DNA of 64,000 nucleotides, taken from assembly GCA_002633005.1 (NCBI GenBank), contig NMRA01000212.1, forward strand, positions 178,472-242,471. Direction: 5' to 3'. The position numbers were made by a program, and so were the translations under genes. Source of the DNA: Phoronis australis (lineage: Eukaryota; Phoronida; Phoronidae). Each line of letters opens with the position of its first letter. Position 1 is the stretch's first letter. Shown in pieces: positions 1 through 14,300 of this stretch. The notes beneath the pieces are model-generated. The model saw nothing but the letters and a program-made list of their open reading frames with translations, was not told where the DNA came from and searched no databases.

Positions 1-960
1 GAACACTAAATTGGATTTTGGTCTCCCTTGTGTTCAACACCTGGAACACACAGAAGCATGTCTTCATTGAATCCTGTTCAACAGAACACTTCAATTCTTT
101 CTTCATTGTACCCTATTCAGTAGAACACTTTATTGGTGGCAAGTCTTCTTTGGGTTCAACAGAACTCGCAGAAGCATGTTTTCACTATGGCCTATTCAGT
201 AGAACACTTCACTGGTGGTCACAGTGAGTATTCCTTCCGTTCAACAGAAGCACATCTTCGCCATGCAATATTCAGTGGTAGAACACTTAATTGATGGTGA
301 TCCCTCCTTTGTGTTCAACACTACACTGAGAATTTTGTCTTCACTGGATCCTATTCAACAAAGCACCAAGTAGCATTTCTTGATTGTGTCCTACACAACA
401 GAATACACAATAATGTCTTCCACTGTATTCTCATTGGTAAAACACAGAGGAGTGTGTTTCCATGGTAATAGAGCACTATAGACAGTGTATCTTCATTATA
501 TGATCATATTAGACATAACACTTGGTGGCATACATCTGTTGTAACACTGTGAGCACTGAGTTGAGTGTCTTCATTGCATCCTATTCAATACAACACTATT
601 AGGTATTGCCTTTTCATTTCATCCTATTTTATAGGAAACTATAACCATAAACACTTTCATATAGTATCCAGTTCCACAGAACACTATAAGCAGTTTGTCT
701 TCAGCGTATCCTATTCAATGCAATACTTAGCGATGTGCTTTCATTTCATCCTAATTCATAGGACACTAAACACGTGTTCATTGTATCCTGTTAGACAGAA
801 GGCTGGAGTAATGTGTCTTTATCAGAGCAGGAACCCGTCTTCAGTGTTCTTTAACAGAACACATTTACTTGCCAAAATATCCAGTTCCACGAGGATTAAT
901 GGATGGAAGACGATAATGGCCAAATGCATTCTTTGTTGCATGATTAGTCTGAAACACAAA
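1..960. repeat. Degenerate minisatellite, about 40-60-bp units
   Basis: Recurring strings such as cttcattgtatcctattca, agaacactt and gtgttcaac appear throughout, with variable spacing. No gene is recognisable; short open frames here are by-products of the repeat. Confidence 0.75.
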
Positions 961-1019
961 AGTAACGTACAAAACTAAATTCAACTGAAACGATGTTAAA
1001 AGGCTGAAACACTAAGCAT

Positions 1020-1240
1020 GAGAGTTTGGTGAGTCGGACATTTTTCGCGTGACTGGATTTCCCGCATCAGGCTGACCTGATTCTAGAATCGGGCCGTACA
1101 CCAGTGGGAGCTGAAACCAGCTTGATCTATACCTGTTCAAATTGGGGCGTCTGGTTCTAAATGTAGACGGCCTCTTGAACAGGGAAAAAGGGTTACAGAT
1201 CCCAGCAGTGTACAACCTGATTCTAGAACCAGGTCAATCA
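1020..1240. other. GC-richer island with two TTCTAGAA partial palindromes
   Basis: This island differs in composition from the AT-rich repeats on either side. cctgattctagaa occurs at about 1077 and again at about 1218; the second copy is an imperfect palindrome ending in ccaggt. It may be a remnant mobile element. The short minus-strand open frame across it matches nothing I know. Confidence 0.35.
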
Positions 1241-1479
1241 CTCAGTGATTAAGGCCCTATGAAAAATCTTTTCCATTGAAACAATGATACAGTGAAAATG
1301 AGCAATGTTTTGCTTTCATCCACACTAAATTGACAGCGTAGCTGGGAAAGAACTTATGAGTTAAACCTGGAACATCAAACACAGGTGATGCTAATCAGTC
1401 ATGCACAAAGATGAGACTAATAGATTATCAACAATTTGTTTTGACTCCAACACATATTCGAATCCATGAGATAATATCG

Positions 1480-2110
1480 ATCAGGATAAAAGAAGGAAAA
1501 ATGGTGCCTGATGGGTATGTGTAATGTGTAAAGATGGCAACAATGAGGAATTTTAAGGTCATTGATGATTACAGGTGAGGGTAAATAAAATGTGGTATGA
1601 GTATGGAAGACAAGTATGATATGGGTGATTTTTACGATTGATAAGTACAAAATAAGGTTAAATATGGTAAGAGTATTGATAGAAAAGATGACATATGGAT
1701 GTACCAATGTCAAGTGTGGAGTGTATAAGTGAAGATGAAGTGAGTAAGATGAAGTTTGATTGTAAAGTAAATGTGGTGTGGGTAATGATGAAGAGTACGA
1801 AATGGGTGAACCACATGACTTGTTTAAAAGATACAAAGATATGTAGTCACCATGATGACGATGAGGATGATAAATTAGATGCATTAGGTTATAGTAGATA
1901 CAGAAAATGACAGCGGTAAGGTTAATGACGATGAAAAACTGAAATGAAATAGGACTGCAAGAATATGACATAGGACAGGTAAGGAGTTTAAAGTAATGCT
2001 GATGAGTCAAAAAGATGGTTGATAGGCGGAAATAGGTAATGATGAGTACAAGGATTGTGATAAGGGTGCCTGGCAACAGTGAGAATAAAATGGGTAAAGT
2101 TGACATGAAC
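1480..2110. repeat. C-depleted, degenerate GATGA-type repeat tract
   Basis: The plus strand is purine-rich and strikingly poor in C, with recurring gatgatgag, gtaatgatga and agtaca words. The strand bias removes TCA and CTA and so leaves a long minus-strand open frame (231 codons) with a biased, protein-unlike composition. I do not treat that frame as a gene. Confidence 0.6.
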
Positions 2111-2199
2111 ATACAGTGGACATATTTTTTCAGTTATTTGGCCTTCTGTAATAAATATTAAGAAAGGATTGTCTGAAACTCTTTGATATGTTTCTTGAA

Positions 2200-2205
2200 T
2201 TTATT
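2200..2205 (-). promoter_or_regulatory. Candidate poly(A) signal of MOK
   Basis: AATAAA on the minus strand, about 18 nt after the proposed MOK stop codon. Its position supports 2223-2483 as the last exon, although AT-rich DNA makes chance hexamers common. Confidence 0.45.
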
Positions 2206-2222
2206 TTTAAAAGATGACACTT

Positions 2223-2315
2223 TCACCATCCCAGTCTTATGTGACTAATTACTACGGAATCAAGACTGTAGTTGAAGCAATTATCAAGATGATAACTTTT
2301 ACGAAGCAGACTTAC
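2223..2315 (-). other. MOK: Uncertain C-terminal extension of MOK: read-through or intron
   Basis: After the lysine at residue 400 the sequence reads AAG|GTAAGT, a perfect splice donor at 2315/2314. If it is not used, the frame stays open for 30 more residues to a TGA at 2223-2225, followed about 18 nt later by AATAAA. That makes a plausible terminal exon. If it is used, a further coding exon must lie below 2223 or outside the window; none was recognised. The residues read through (VSLLRK...) show no conservation I can recognise. Confidence 0.5.
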
Positions 2316-5300
2316 CTTTGTTTTAAATTTATAGCTATTTGTAATGCTAGGAAGAACATGATCTTTTGAGAGAACACCCGTAGTTGGAAATGCAGCAGTA
2401 GACTTCACTGTACTTTGCTCTGGCGCGACCTCAGGAAGTAATGGCTTTCCATGGACCACACTCAATTTTTTTCGATAACGCCTCTGAAAAATAATATTTC
2501 CGAAATTCATTTTTCACTAATTATACATCTAGTTGATTTCAATCAGCAGTGACAAGGAAACACGCAAATGGTGAACTATACAATTCCACTATTAGACATT
2601 TAGACATGGAACTGTCACTAATTAAGAGAGCAGATATGAATGCCTGAAGTTATTAACTTTAAATTAATAACATTTTTTCATAGATTTAATACCTTTACAA
2701 TTGTTTTGTTTATGTCGTGAAATCAGTGCATTTAATTGCCACCCTCAGCAGTCAGCACATATCAAATGTGCTCGAATTACAACAGGAAGTAAATTGACAA
2801 AAATCAGAGTTGTTCGGCAAAAATCAGGCATGGTCGGACCATGAAACACATACCACCAGTGTTTACGATCATCTGCATTCTCCATAAGTAAGAACAATTC
2901 AGTTAGAGTGAGTTAAGATGAGCAAACCAAAATTCAAATATATCTGAATAGATTATGAACTTGGATAAACATTTTTGACTGGAGAGTCGACATCAGAATT
3001 ACTGATGAATGATAGAAAAAATGCCAGCCTTAGGTCATCTGAAGTGGCAATGCATCGCTAAAGGTTAATGTATAGCACAATACCCAGCGAATGGTGTAAA
3101 TTTACGGAAGACATGGAATAGGTAATTTATGTACTATCAAAGGTGAGAATGGCTCGGCATTTTTTGTTTTGTTGACAACATCTGATGCAGCAGACTCATA
3201 TCCATTGCTCTACATGAACATCACTGATTCTGTGAGATAAAAGCAAAGTGGATTTTCCTCCAACTTCTGTTGACGTCATGATGCTAACCAGTCATCGCAC
3301 AGCGAGAAACCGCTTGATGTTAGTAAGCCCTCGTACTAGTCTTACATGTACAGGGATATAGACCTTATGTGACAAATTAATTAATAACTACAACAAGATG
3401 CTAATTTTGTCCCATTTCTCCACCTCCAACTCATAACATACAAGAGTACGACAAGAATGGTGGATACCAGACTCTGGTCAACCTGTATAAAATTTATGAC
3501 CAATTTTACCTTCTTTTTTGTCCTCTGATTTAGTTGCATCACAGAATCTACTTGAGGAGGCCAGGATGGTTCATACTTCGTAGACTTGTACCCTGTAGGT
3601 TCACCCATTTTGTTGTTGTTTGTATCAATAGATGGCACATGAGGAAGGGGAATATCATGTTTGTCGGAATGTCTGGAATAATCAAAGAACTATGTAAAAG
3701 AGCTGAGACAGCAAACATGCACTATAAACCTGAGACAGGCTACGCAAAAGTTTTCCACTGGCTAGTCACCCAAGGCAGTTCATCTGCAGGGAGTCATCCA
3801 AGGGAGTTTGTTTGCAGTCAGTCACACAAGGCAGCTCATTAACAGCCAGTCACCCAAAAGCAGTTCATTTGCAGCTAGTCACCCAAGGCAGTTTGTTTGC
3901 AGGCACTCACCCAAGGCAGTTCATTTGCAGCCAGTCATCCAAGGTCGTTCATTTGCAGCTTGGCACACAAAGCAGTTTATTTGCAACCAGACAAACAAGG
4001 CAGTTCATCGGTAGCCAGCCACCCAAGACAGTTCATTTCAGTTATCCACCTACTTTCTATTTGTCTTGGAGCCACCCACTTGGTAAAATATTTGTGAACT
4101 GTACTGAAGGTATTAAGAGTGCAATCAACCAAGGCAATCAAACTTGAAGATTTTTAACAAATCATGGAATTGAAAAAATTCTTCACAATACCTACTTTGA
4201 AACAAAAAAAAGTATGTTCACCTTAATTCCTTAAAATAGGGATGTTTCAGAGCTTGTTTGGCTGTTATTCTTTCATCTGGATCATATGTACACATTTGAT
4301 AGATTAGTTCTATCGCTTGACTTGAGCAGTGCTTTAAGCGTGTCTCTATTCCAGTTCCTGTCTTTGACGGAAAGTTAAAATTGATTCCCCGTGTTTTACT
4401 GAAACAAAAAATAACAGAAATAAATCTTACAACTCAAAATAAATAGGAATGTGCCTCTAATACATCAAAATATTGGTACTAATTAGTTCAAAGAATAACG
4501 GCCTTATGGACGATGTGAAATGGGCATAATCAAGAACCTAGACCAAATGATGGCAAAAACATAGTTGAGTAAAAAAGTGATCAAATATTTGTTACACGTA
4601 AGTATAATTTGGCACCCAGAGCCCATGATGCTGTACAATAGTGACATTGTACCAATCCATTACCTGACATGAATCCTCCCTCCATGACAAATCATATCAG
4701 AAATAGAACTTAATATGAAAAAGTCCTCGGATGCAAGAAGTACATTAAACCAGTAACAACAACACAAAACAAAGCAAAACTAGTGCAAGTATAAATAAGG
4801 CAACATTTGACTTAGGGCTGTTCCAGTAAAATCTGTATGGGAGGGGGGGGGAAGGCACCTTTTTTTCGCACCCACCACCCATATTTTTTATTTATTTCTT
4901 CAGCCTACCACCCGTAATTTTTTATAAGTTTGAAATGCAACCACCCGTAATTTCTTTTTGTTCTTGTGGTTGACTGCACAGGCGCTTGAGTTTATCTGTT
5001 CCTCCATCATCACTAACGTCATTCATTACTAAGAAAACATGTTTCTTATATATGGTTATTAGCCATCGAGAAATTCGAGCACCTGTGGTTAAATGGTGTT
5101 ATGGGCATGCCGATAAGGAGATCAGAGGGAGTGAAAAAGTCGGAGCTTTTTGCANGTCTTTGATGGAAAGTTAAAATTGATTCCCCGTGTTTTACTGAAA
5201 CAAAAAATAACAGAAATAAATCTTACAACTCAAAATAAATAGGAATGTGCCTCTAATTCATCAAAATATTGGTACTAATTAGTTCAAAGAATATCGGCCT

Positions 5301-8300
5301 TATGGACGATGTGAAATGGGCATAATCAAGAACCTAAACCAAATGATGGCAAAAACATAGTTGAGTAAAAAAGTGATCAAATATTTGTTACACGTAAGTA
5401 TAATTTGGCACCCAGAGCCCATGATGCTGTACAATAGTGACATTGTACCAATCCATTACCTGACATGAATCCCCCCTCCATGACAAATCATATCAGAAAT
5501 AGAACTTAATATGAAAAAGTCCTCGGATGCAAGAAGTACATTAAACCAGTAATACCAACACAAAACAAAGCAAAACTAGTGCAAGTATAAATAAAGCAAC
5601 ATTTGACTTATCTGAAGGGCCAAATGCATTGACAAAAGCAACCGTACTGTGAGACTTTGTTCAAGTTAAGCACAGGTCTCAATAATAGTTTTACTGTAAA
5701 TACCCAATATGAAATTTAAATTGCCCTGGAACAGCATTATATACTGTTGACATCACATACCTTAAGTCTGATTACTGTAAACGAACATTACACTTGCAGT
5801 GAATTCAATGTTCTGTGGACAAAAATTTGTTTAAAACAAGCAAACATAATGCATAAATTATAGCCTCTATCTTACTTTTTAAATTTGTTCAGAACACTAG
5901 CACTAGGTGTTCCCAGAACATCATGAATCTTTGCTATCTGGTCGACCTCATTTGAGCCAGGGAACAATGGATGCAAGCTGAAACAGACAATAACATTGAT
6001 GTGAATGTCACATCAACCAATTCCACTAAAACTTGACAAGGCTGAGCAGTGAACTGGGTTGTGTTTACCCCAGCCTAGCGTGTATTAAGTTATGTACACC
6101 TTATTTACCACAAGAATTCCCAGACATCAAGCCTCCGATAACTGCATCAGAGCTCCACAAAAACCCTCCAGTGGCTTGGCCTGCGCTCCCCATGGAAATA
6201 CAAAATAAATGCTAAAACACGACAAATATGCAATGACTTTGTGAATGCATATTCATGTTCTTCATCACATCATGAAGTGCTACCTTGCATTTTACAACAA
6301 GCATTACCAGTTGAGGTTACAGTAGGCACTAATACCAAAGAGCCTGGACTTTTAAGACTAGCTTATTATGTTTGGGATCATCGAACAGAGATGGTTGTCA
6401 GTGATAACCACTGCCTATTCCTCACCATTTTAGACACCGTGGACTACAAAAATTAAATCCATCATTGAAGATCGAACTTTTTCATTGTTTGAACAGCAAA
6501 AATTGGTTAACAACAACCAATTTAAAGAAATAATAAATGTGCATTACAACTGCAGTTCCACAGTTGATTTGTCCCAACCTGTATTATGTAATCTGCTTGA
6601 GCAACACAATGGCACTGCTGGACTCAAGTACAACATCACTTATCAGAATAATCTTAATACCCTCAAAGAATGCAGTCAAATGGGGGAGCACCTTAGAAAC
6701 CGAAAATTCATCACCATATATCTGGGAATTCTTCCTCTTTTGACTTTTTACTAAAATGCATTTATTCTAACAGCACTTGTGATTTGACAATGTTTGACTA
6801 CCAATATAGTGCCACAATATTAGACATCAACAGTCTATGATACTTGGGGGTAAAACGTGGAATAAGATGCCTGTTGTAAAGAATGGTTGTAACCCATGCT
6901 TAAAATTACCAAAAGGACTGAACCAAAACTTACCTGAGTATTTCAAAAAAGACACATCCAATACTCCAAATGTCCATTTTATATGAATAATACCCATCAG
7001 TGAGTAAGCATTCAGGTGCCCTGTACCTGAAAATCAAACAATAAATACCAATAAGAACTGATTAATAGGTTTGAAAGTTAAAACAGGAGCCCATCACGAA
7101 AGATATGCACATACTAATTCATGGCCAGTGAATGATTCACAAAGTTCTGTGATTCTTCAGTGATTTTGAACTTGAAAATTCAAATAAATTTAACTGTCAA
7201 CTGTAGAAAAGTCCTTTCACATTTTGTCAAATAAATCTTTAACTCATTCGACCCTGAGCACCATATGGAATAAATTGCTTAGTGGCCTGGCTGAGCTGTG
7301 GAATGTCTACCCCCTTGAAGTCGGAGGGTATTTCACTCAGAACTAGGTCACAAGCACTGCACATAATTAAAACCTCATCACTCAGTCATTAGTAAACATA
7401 TACTTACCAAATTTTCTGCAATACATCTTCAGTAAATGAGCTTCATGTTGATATAAAATTTATCCAAGTTCAATATCGATAAAGGGTTGAACAAGTAGTT
7501 TTACTTTTTGTTTTCCAGAAACAAAGACGTTTGTTTACAAATAATCCATTTAAATTTCCAGAAAGCTGTCAAGAACGTTTTCTGAGTAGCATATCCTCAT
7601 CATAAACTAGATCATTGAAATCTGTATCTAAATCTGACCACTCAGTGTCATCAGTATCCACACTATCATATCCATAATCACTGAAGTCTATATCTAAATG
7701 TGACCAGTGTCATCAGTATCCACACTATCGTCCATAATAAAAACTTCAAGAACTGTGAGAGAGCAGCAGAGATGATGTCCGTATAATATCGAGGCAGCAA
7801 TTTCAAGTGAGTGTGTGCACAGTGCAAGTCACAGAGTAGAATGTTCCTAGTAATTGAACATTTTGTTATTGTTTCTGGTCAGTTCAAATAAAATAAACAG
7901 GAGCACCCTAGCAGATGATTAAGTGGTGACAGCAGTGTTATGTAACACCAATTAGACTCCAATTCTGGGCAATTATCTTCATTCTAGTCTTCAAATCAAA
8001 CAAACATACTATATTTCAGGGAGGAACATCTTTATAACCTTTCAAAAGTTACCACTACAAAGTTAACACGCTTCCTGGTTTTTCCTTGAATTGATAATTT
8101 GCTTGTGAAGAAATGGTTCTAAATTCCAGAAATAACAGCCAATAGGCATTAACTTCACAAACAAGAAGTTAACACAGAGTGTGGTGTCTCAATTCTCATT
8201 GGATAGAAAACTGGGAATACCCTAGATATATTTAAACTTAAACCAATAAATTGCTGCCTTCTATCCCTCCTGAAGGCGTGATCCGCCTGTGAGATACATT

Positions 8301-11300
8301 CTTAGATAACGCCTCCAGACGGCATCAGGCCCTGAGTGAAAATAAACAGTCACGCCATCAGGCGGGATCAGGGACGAATGAGTTAACTGGTGTCTATTTA
8401 ATACCCATAAAGTACACATTTTCTGAGTTCTCAAGGACTAAAAATTGTTAATCATCTCTTGAACTATCGCAATTTGTAATTACCCGACTGTTATTTTTGT
8501 AAAACTTGCCACGTTTATTTTGAATATAAATTTCTAAAACAAACTAAATTACAGTTGTTTTTGTGTCCGGACTAACATGCAACAAACTGTGTTTCATGTT
8601 TTTATTTACTCTCAAACAACATAGATATCAGCCATCAATATTCCTTTTTAAAACAATGTCCCATCCAATATTTTCGTTGTTCGAAAGAAAATAAAAATAT
8701 GAGACACAACTCGTTTAGCAGTAGATTATGAAATAAGTGCACACATTTCATGCAAATCTACCCACACAATAAAGAGAAATTGAAGTTCAGAAGGACACTT
8801 AAAATCCTTAACCAACATACCACCGAGTTGAAATGTACTCCGTATAAGGCTGCTTTGAATAGATACTTCTGCATGATCCAAAGTCCCCAAGTTTCAAAAC
8901 ATCCTCCTGTAACAACAGATTCAGTGACAACGGGTTAGGGTTGGAAATTAACTTTAAATTTCCTAAAAACATATCTGTAATAATGTTGTTAATAAAAAGT
9001 AAGAGACATCAGTACTTAAGTTGCATTAAGTTCTCACAGACTATATCTCTATCAAATAACTATAGATATATTCTCATGCTAAACAATTGTATTGAATATT
9101 TTATGTATGTTTATCAGTAAATATTCAGACTAGACATATCTAAGAATATTCAAGTTGACATTTGTATTAGGCTGTTTTGAGACTAGACATTTCTATGGAA
9201 TATTTAACTTTATGTGTATTGGAGTCTATGGAATAAATTACTTGTGTGTATTGAGGGTACTTAGGCTATAAATGTTTATTAGGAGGTTTTCAGGCTAGAC
9301 CTTTCTATGGAATATTTAACTTTTGCGTATTGGACTGCACTTAAGCTAGATATGTCTATGGAATATACAACTTGCAATGTATTGAATGCATATAGGCTAG
9401 ATATGTCTATGAAATACACTACTTGCATGTAGTGATTGTATATAGACTAGATAATTCTATGGAATGTACCACTTGTGTGTATTTAGTTTACTTAAGCTAG
9501 ATACGTCTATAGAATATATTACTTGTTTGCATTGAGTGTACTTAGGCTAGATATGTCTATGGATTATATCAATCGTGTGTATTGAGAATTGTTCTTCCAC
9601 AAAACAACTCAATCTGTTTCATGACCAGTGTCTTGGTATGCCCTAAGTTAACTTCTGTGTAGAATCCTTTACATATTATGTGTATTAGGAAATTCTTAGG
9701 TTTGACATCACTGTGGAATACTCCACTAAAGTGTGTTGGGATGTCCTTAGGTTTATGTTATTTATTTTATCACATTACTGAGTCAGACATCTCCTTGAAT
9801 ATTTTATCAATATGACTTTGTACTGCTTAAGTAAAATATCTTATAGAATAAATTTAAAAGTACTATAAGTAAGATCTGTAACTAGATATCTCAATGGAAT
9901 ATTTTGCTTATAAAGTGCATAAGGAAGTTGCAGACAGTAGCATACTTACATTAATCAAGATGTTTTCAGGCTTCACATCCCTATGGAATATTCCATTCCT
10001 GAAACAAGTCCACATATGTCAAGATTCCTATAACTACACCTTCGAAAACTATTTCAACAAATTTCAAAATTGTGTAACAATCTTTAATGATTTTTAAAGT
10101 AAATCAATAATGAAAGGAAACTTTTGGAACTTCTCTACATTTACAAAAATTTTTCACTTATTTCGCATAAAAGCAATTGCTAAAATTGTCATTTTCCATA
10201 TCTCAAAAGACTTGTTGCAAATAATGGAATCTTTCTCAAATGTTGTTTTAAGATGCACCACAACTATAGAGTAAGATGCTCATAACATGTATTTTTATGG
10301 CAAAATTTGACAAAATAAAATTCCACTTGTCTCCTCTATGCGTGCCAAATAGGTGAAGAATTGCCTTTAATTGACAAACTACATGAAAAAACAAATAAGC
10401 ATGTATCGAAATTATAATTATCCAAACTGTGACGTGTTCTTGGGCAAGTTTCAATGTGCAGTCGAACGTATAACCAGGCAGTTTATTCAATAACATACCT
10501 ATGCATGTGGTCCAAAGATTTCAGGAGCTGAAACATGTAGTTCTTGACTTTGCTTTCTGGTAAATACTGTCTTCTTCCTGAATAATAACATATTACCTGA
10601 CTATCCTGATGGAATTCATTTAATGGTCTCCACAGTAGCAGCTAGATAATATAGCGAGTTATTCAAAAATTAGACTCATGTTTCACAATGTGGATGATTT
10701 ATGTTTCACAGCAAACACTGACCAAAGTGGTTGTTGGAGATTACAAACCAGTCAAAGAACAATTTCTTTTTAAGACTGGGATTGACTGTCAGATGCAAAT
10801 ATTACCTCGTATTAATTCATAGATATTCCTGTCCATCAGCTCACAGACCAACACCAGCATTCCAGTCTTTTTGTCGCTGAAAATTAGAAAATAAAATTTG
10901 TCACAATAACATGCACATACACTCCATTGACCCTCAAATATTTTATTCACACATAAATGGCATCGAGATTACTAACAGGCCTACTTAAAGTTAACCAATC
11001 TTAAGAACATCTACACTGTGCACACTTCCTGCACAATGCTATACAATTGAATCGATTTTTTTAATCTTTCCGAGTCTTTGCTACCTTGACAAACCTGATA
11101 GTTAATGCGCACTTGTAGCCTATCTGGGCATTTGCTTCTCATATTTGGAGTCTTCAGAACCAGATAAACAAGAGTTATTTGCCAGATTTAAAGCAAAAAT
11201 GGACTCAAACAATGAACATAAAAACAAGAAAAAGATTACTTACAAAATTACTTCCTGTAATTCCAGTATGTTGGGATGAGGGCTCAGGCGTTTCATGGCT

Positions 11301-14300
11301 TGTATCTCTCGCAGATTGTTCACTTGCTCAACACTGAAAATAAAAAACATCACATTACAAAAGTAAGACATTGCTGCTTCCTTCAGGTCATTCAACAGTT
11401 CGGCATCACAGTTTATTGACAATAAAAAAGCATTCAACAACATCAACTGTGCTTGAACCACAAACAGGTACAACCACAAACTGTTTGTTCTCTAATTCAG
11501 TTGAACAAAGCTTTGGTCTAAGAGAGAGCTGATGTTTATAGAGAGATAGCAGGACTCTCCAATTTGCTTCAATGTGTCAGTGTGAAGCTTGATTCACAGA
11601 GAAAGCTTAATGTTATCCTAGAGACAGCAGGATTCACTACAACCTGCTTCAACACAATTGTGATGATCTGTTTGTTCACAGAGAAACCTGATATTATAGA
11701 GAGACTGCAAGATTCTCAATGACCTGCTTCAATGTGTTGCCATGAAATGCTTGTTCATGGAGAAAGCTGATGTTTGTACAGAGACAGCAGAATTCTCTAC
11801 GACCTGCTTCAACGTGCTGCCATGATCCGCGTGTTCACAGAGAAACATAATCCTTGCTATGATTTTTTGTTCACAGTGAAAGCTGATGTTTGTAGAGACA
11901 GCAGGATTCTCTATGACCTGCTTCAATGTGCTGCCTTGACCTGTTTGCCCACAGAGAAAGATAATGCTTGTAGAGAGACAGAAGGATTCTCTACAACCTG
12001 CTTCACTTTGTTGCCATGACCTGTTTGTTTACACTTGTGACATGTATTGATGGCCCTCTGACACATCTGAATTTTCAGTTGCAAATAAAAATTGTCATCA
12101 GTTGGTCAAAAACATGGTTTTTAAAATTAATGTGAAAAGTTGAACAAACGTTAACTTGTGGTTCTGCCCTGCTGTGCATTACTGCTTCAATACTCCAGGT
12201 AATAGAGCAGGTAAATGTGCACTAGTACAACTGCACATACATTTGCACTACAGAGAACCTTATAAACCGCTGCACGCTTACAGCACGTTTTCTGGTGTTC
12301 GCATGGTTCCGACACATTTGGATTTTCAGTTGCGGAGAACACTGGATAGGCACACCCTGTTATTCAGCAAGGAGCAACACATATCAAAACAAAAGACTTA
12401 AAAAGACCGAACTTCTTCGTTACCAATTTTACATCCCCTCCTCCCCTCCTCCCCCCGTTCCATTGAACTGATCAAATTCAATGGGGTACTTGCCTTTCAT
12501 AGGTTTGCTTCATTTTCTTGCAAGCCCACTGGCTTCCATCCTTGATGTGCTGACATTTCAGAACTTCAGAGAAAGTACCTTCTCCTTTCTTTCCAAGTAT
12601 GCGGTATTCTGTAACAGTGAAATAGACTTAAATCCATGTATGGGTATTCTGTAACAGTGAAATAGACTTAAATACATGCATGGGTATCATTCTGTAACAG
12701 TGAAATAGACTTACATACACGTATTGGTATTCTGTAACAGTGAAATAGACTTAAATACATGTATGGGTATTCTGTAACAGTGAAATAGACTTAAATACAT
12801 GTATGGATATCATTCTGCAACAGTGAAATAGACTTAAATACATGTATGGGATAACAATGTCGCAAAGGTTTTTAAGTCTGGTCAACACGCTCATAACTGA
12901 GACCATGTCACGTAACCTAACGGATAGAACTCTGAAAACATTTCTAGTACCCAAACCCGGAATCGAACCTGGGACCTTCTGATAATCATGCAGACGTTCT
13001 ATTGCACTGCGGTATGGGGACCAAAAGTCGAATACATATATGGATATTACAATTATTATTCAGTGCATCATGGAAATTTGGATGTAGCAAAACTGCTGTC
13101 TCATACCTCTGTTCATGCTATGATCACTCGCTTTCTACAGCCATGATGGCCTTGAGTCTCTCAATAATCTGAATAATAATCCAGATCATAACAGCACTCA
13201 CATATCAACAGCACCAGGTGTTCATCCAATGACATCATCCCCGAGGACCACACGCACACGCACACACGCGCACACACAAACACACACAAACGGTTTTGAA
13301 GAACACTAAAGAGCAATCAAAATAATATTGAGAAAAAGCATTATCTGGGTTGATTATTTTTTATCCCATTCCATGCAGTTCAGTGCATGTGTTTGATGGT
13401 CTGTTGATCTCCATGACCCTACCAGAACCTAGGAGTTCGAGAGATCGATATACAATTTAGCTGTCCCTTACCATGGACTAGAGAGGGGTTTTCAGTTATT
13501 ATTTGATATCATGTAAGACTCACTAAGATATTCCAAACAAAATGTCACCAAATCTGTGAGATTTCATCACACAAACTTGTAACTCAGTGTAGCATCAATT
13601 CAACACATAAGCAACATTTTGCACAGAGAGTGGAATTTGTTAACCTGTGTAACTGTTGGAACTGGATTCATGTAGCACTAAAAATTTCAAGAACTGATTT
13701 GCTCAACAACATTGTTCAGTCAGTAAGGAGACAACTGATAATAGATTAAAGTGTTTAAGATATTTTCAATGATAAATATCTTTGTGCAGATCTCATGGTT
13801 AAAATTAAAAACAGACAGTTAAATTTAGTGTTCACTGCAAATTGACAGGAAATGTTTTTGTTTACTTAATGCCCATTACAGTTATCTAGATCAAAACATT
13901 TTCATTGGAAGATAAAACCTTTGATCATATAGTCAATCTCGGGTTTTGAATTTTATAGGCAAAGAAAGAATTACACCATTTATTCCGTAATTTTGTCGGC
14001 ACTTTGTTATTTTTGGTTAGTAATGTCGTAGGCAAAGTAAGCCACCAGACCGGGTTAACTTGGTCTACTTACATGGTTCAACTTCACAGACCAAGTACAC
14101 TCCTTCACCTGAGTTACAGCCTACCGTTAAAAACTGAGTATGTGCCAAGGTTTTATAGTCATCAGATACATACCGTGAATAATACTCTTACAAGGAAGTC
14201 AAGCATTTCTACAGATATGCGGGAATTTTCACCGCTCGACCTTCTGAGTGGCTTGTACCAGGATCAAAGACAGCGCAGTGCCAGAATCAGGTACAGTTGT

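Noticed and set aside
1417-2112. 231-codon minus-strand open frame
   Set aside because: It follows from the C-poor repeat tract; composition is low-complexity (I, L, S, H, Y, T rich) with no domain or splice context.
3808-4147. Overlapping plus-strand frames rich in HPRQF-type repeats
   Set aside because: These are translations of a 28-30-bp minisatellite inside a MOK intron.
12947-13022. Functional tRNA gene
   Set aside because: B box and anticodon arm are present, but the acceptor and D stems pair poorly; a SINE or pseudo-tRNA is likelier.
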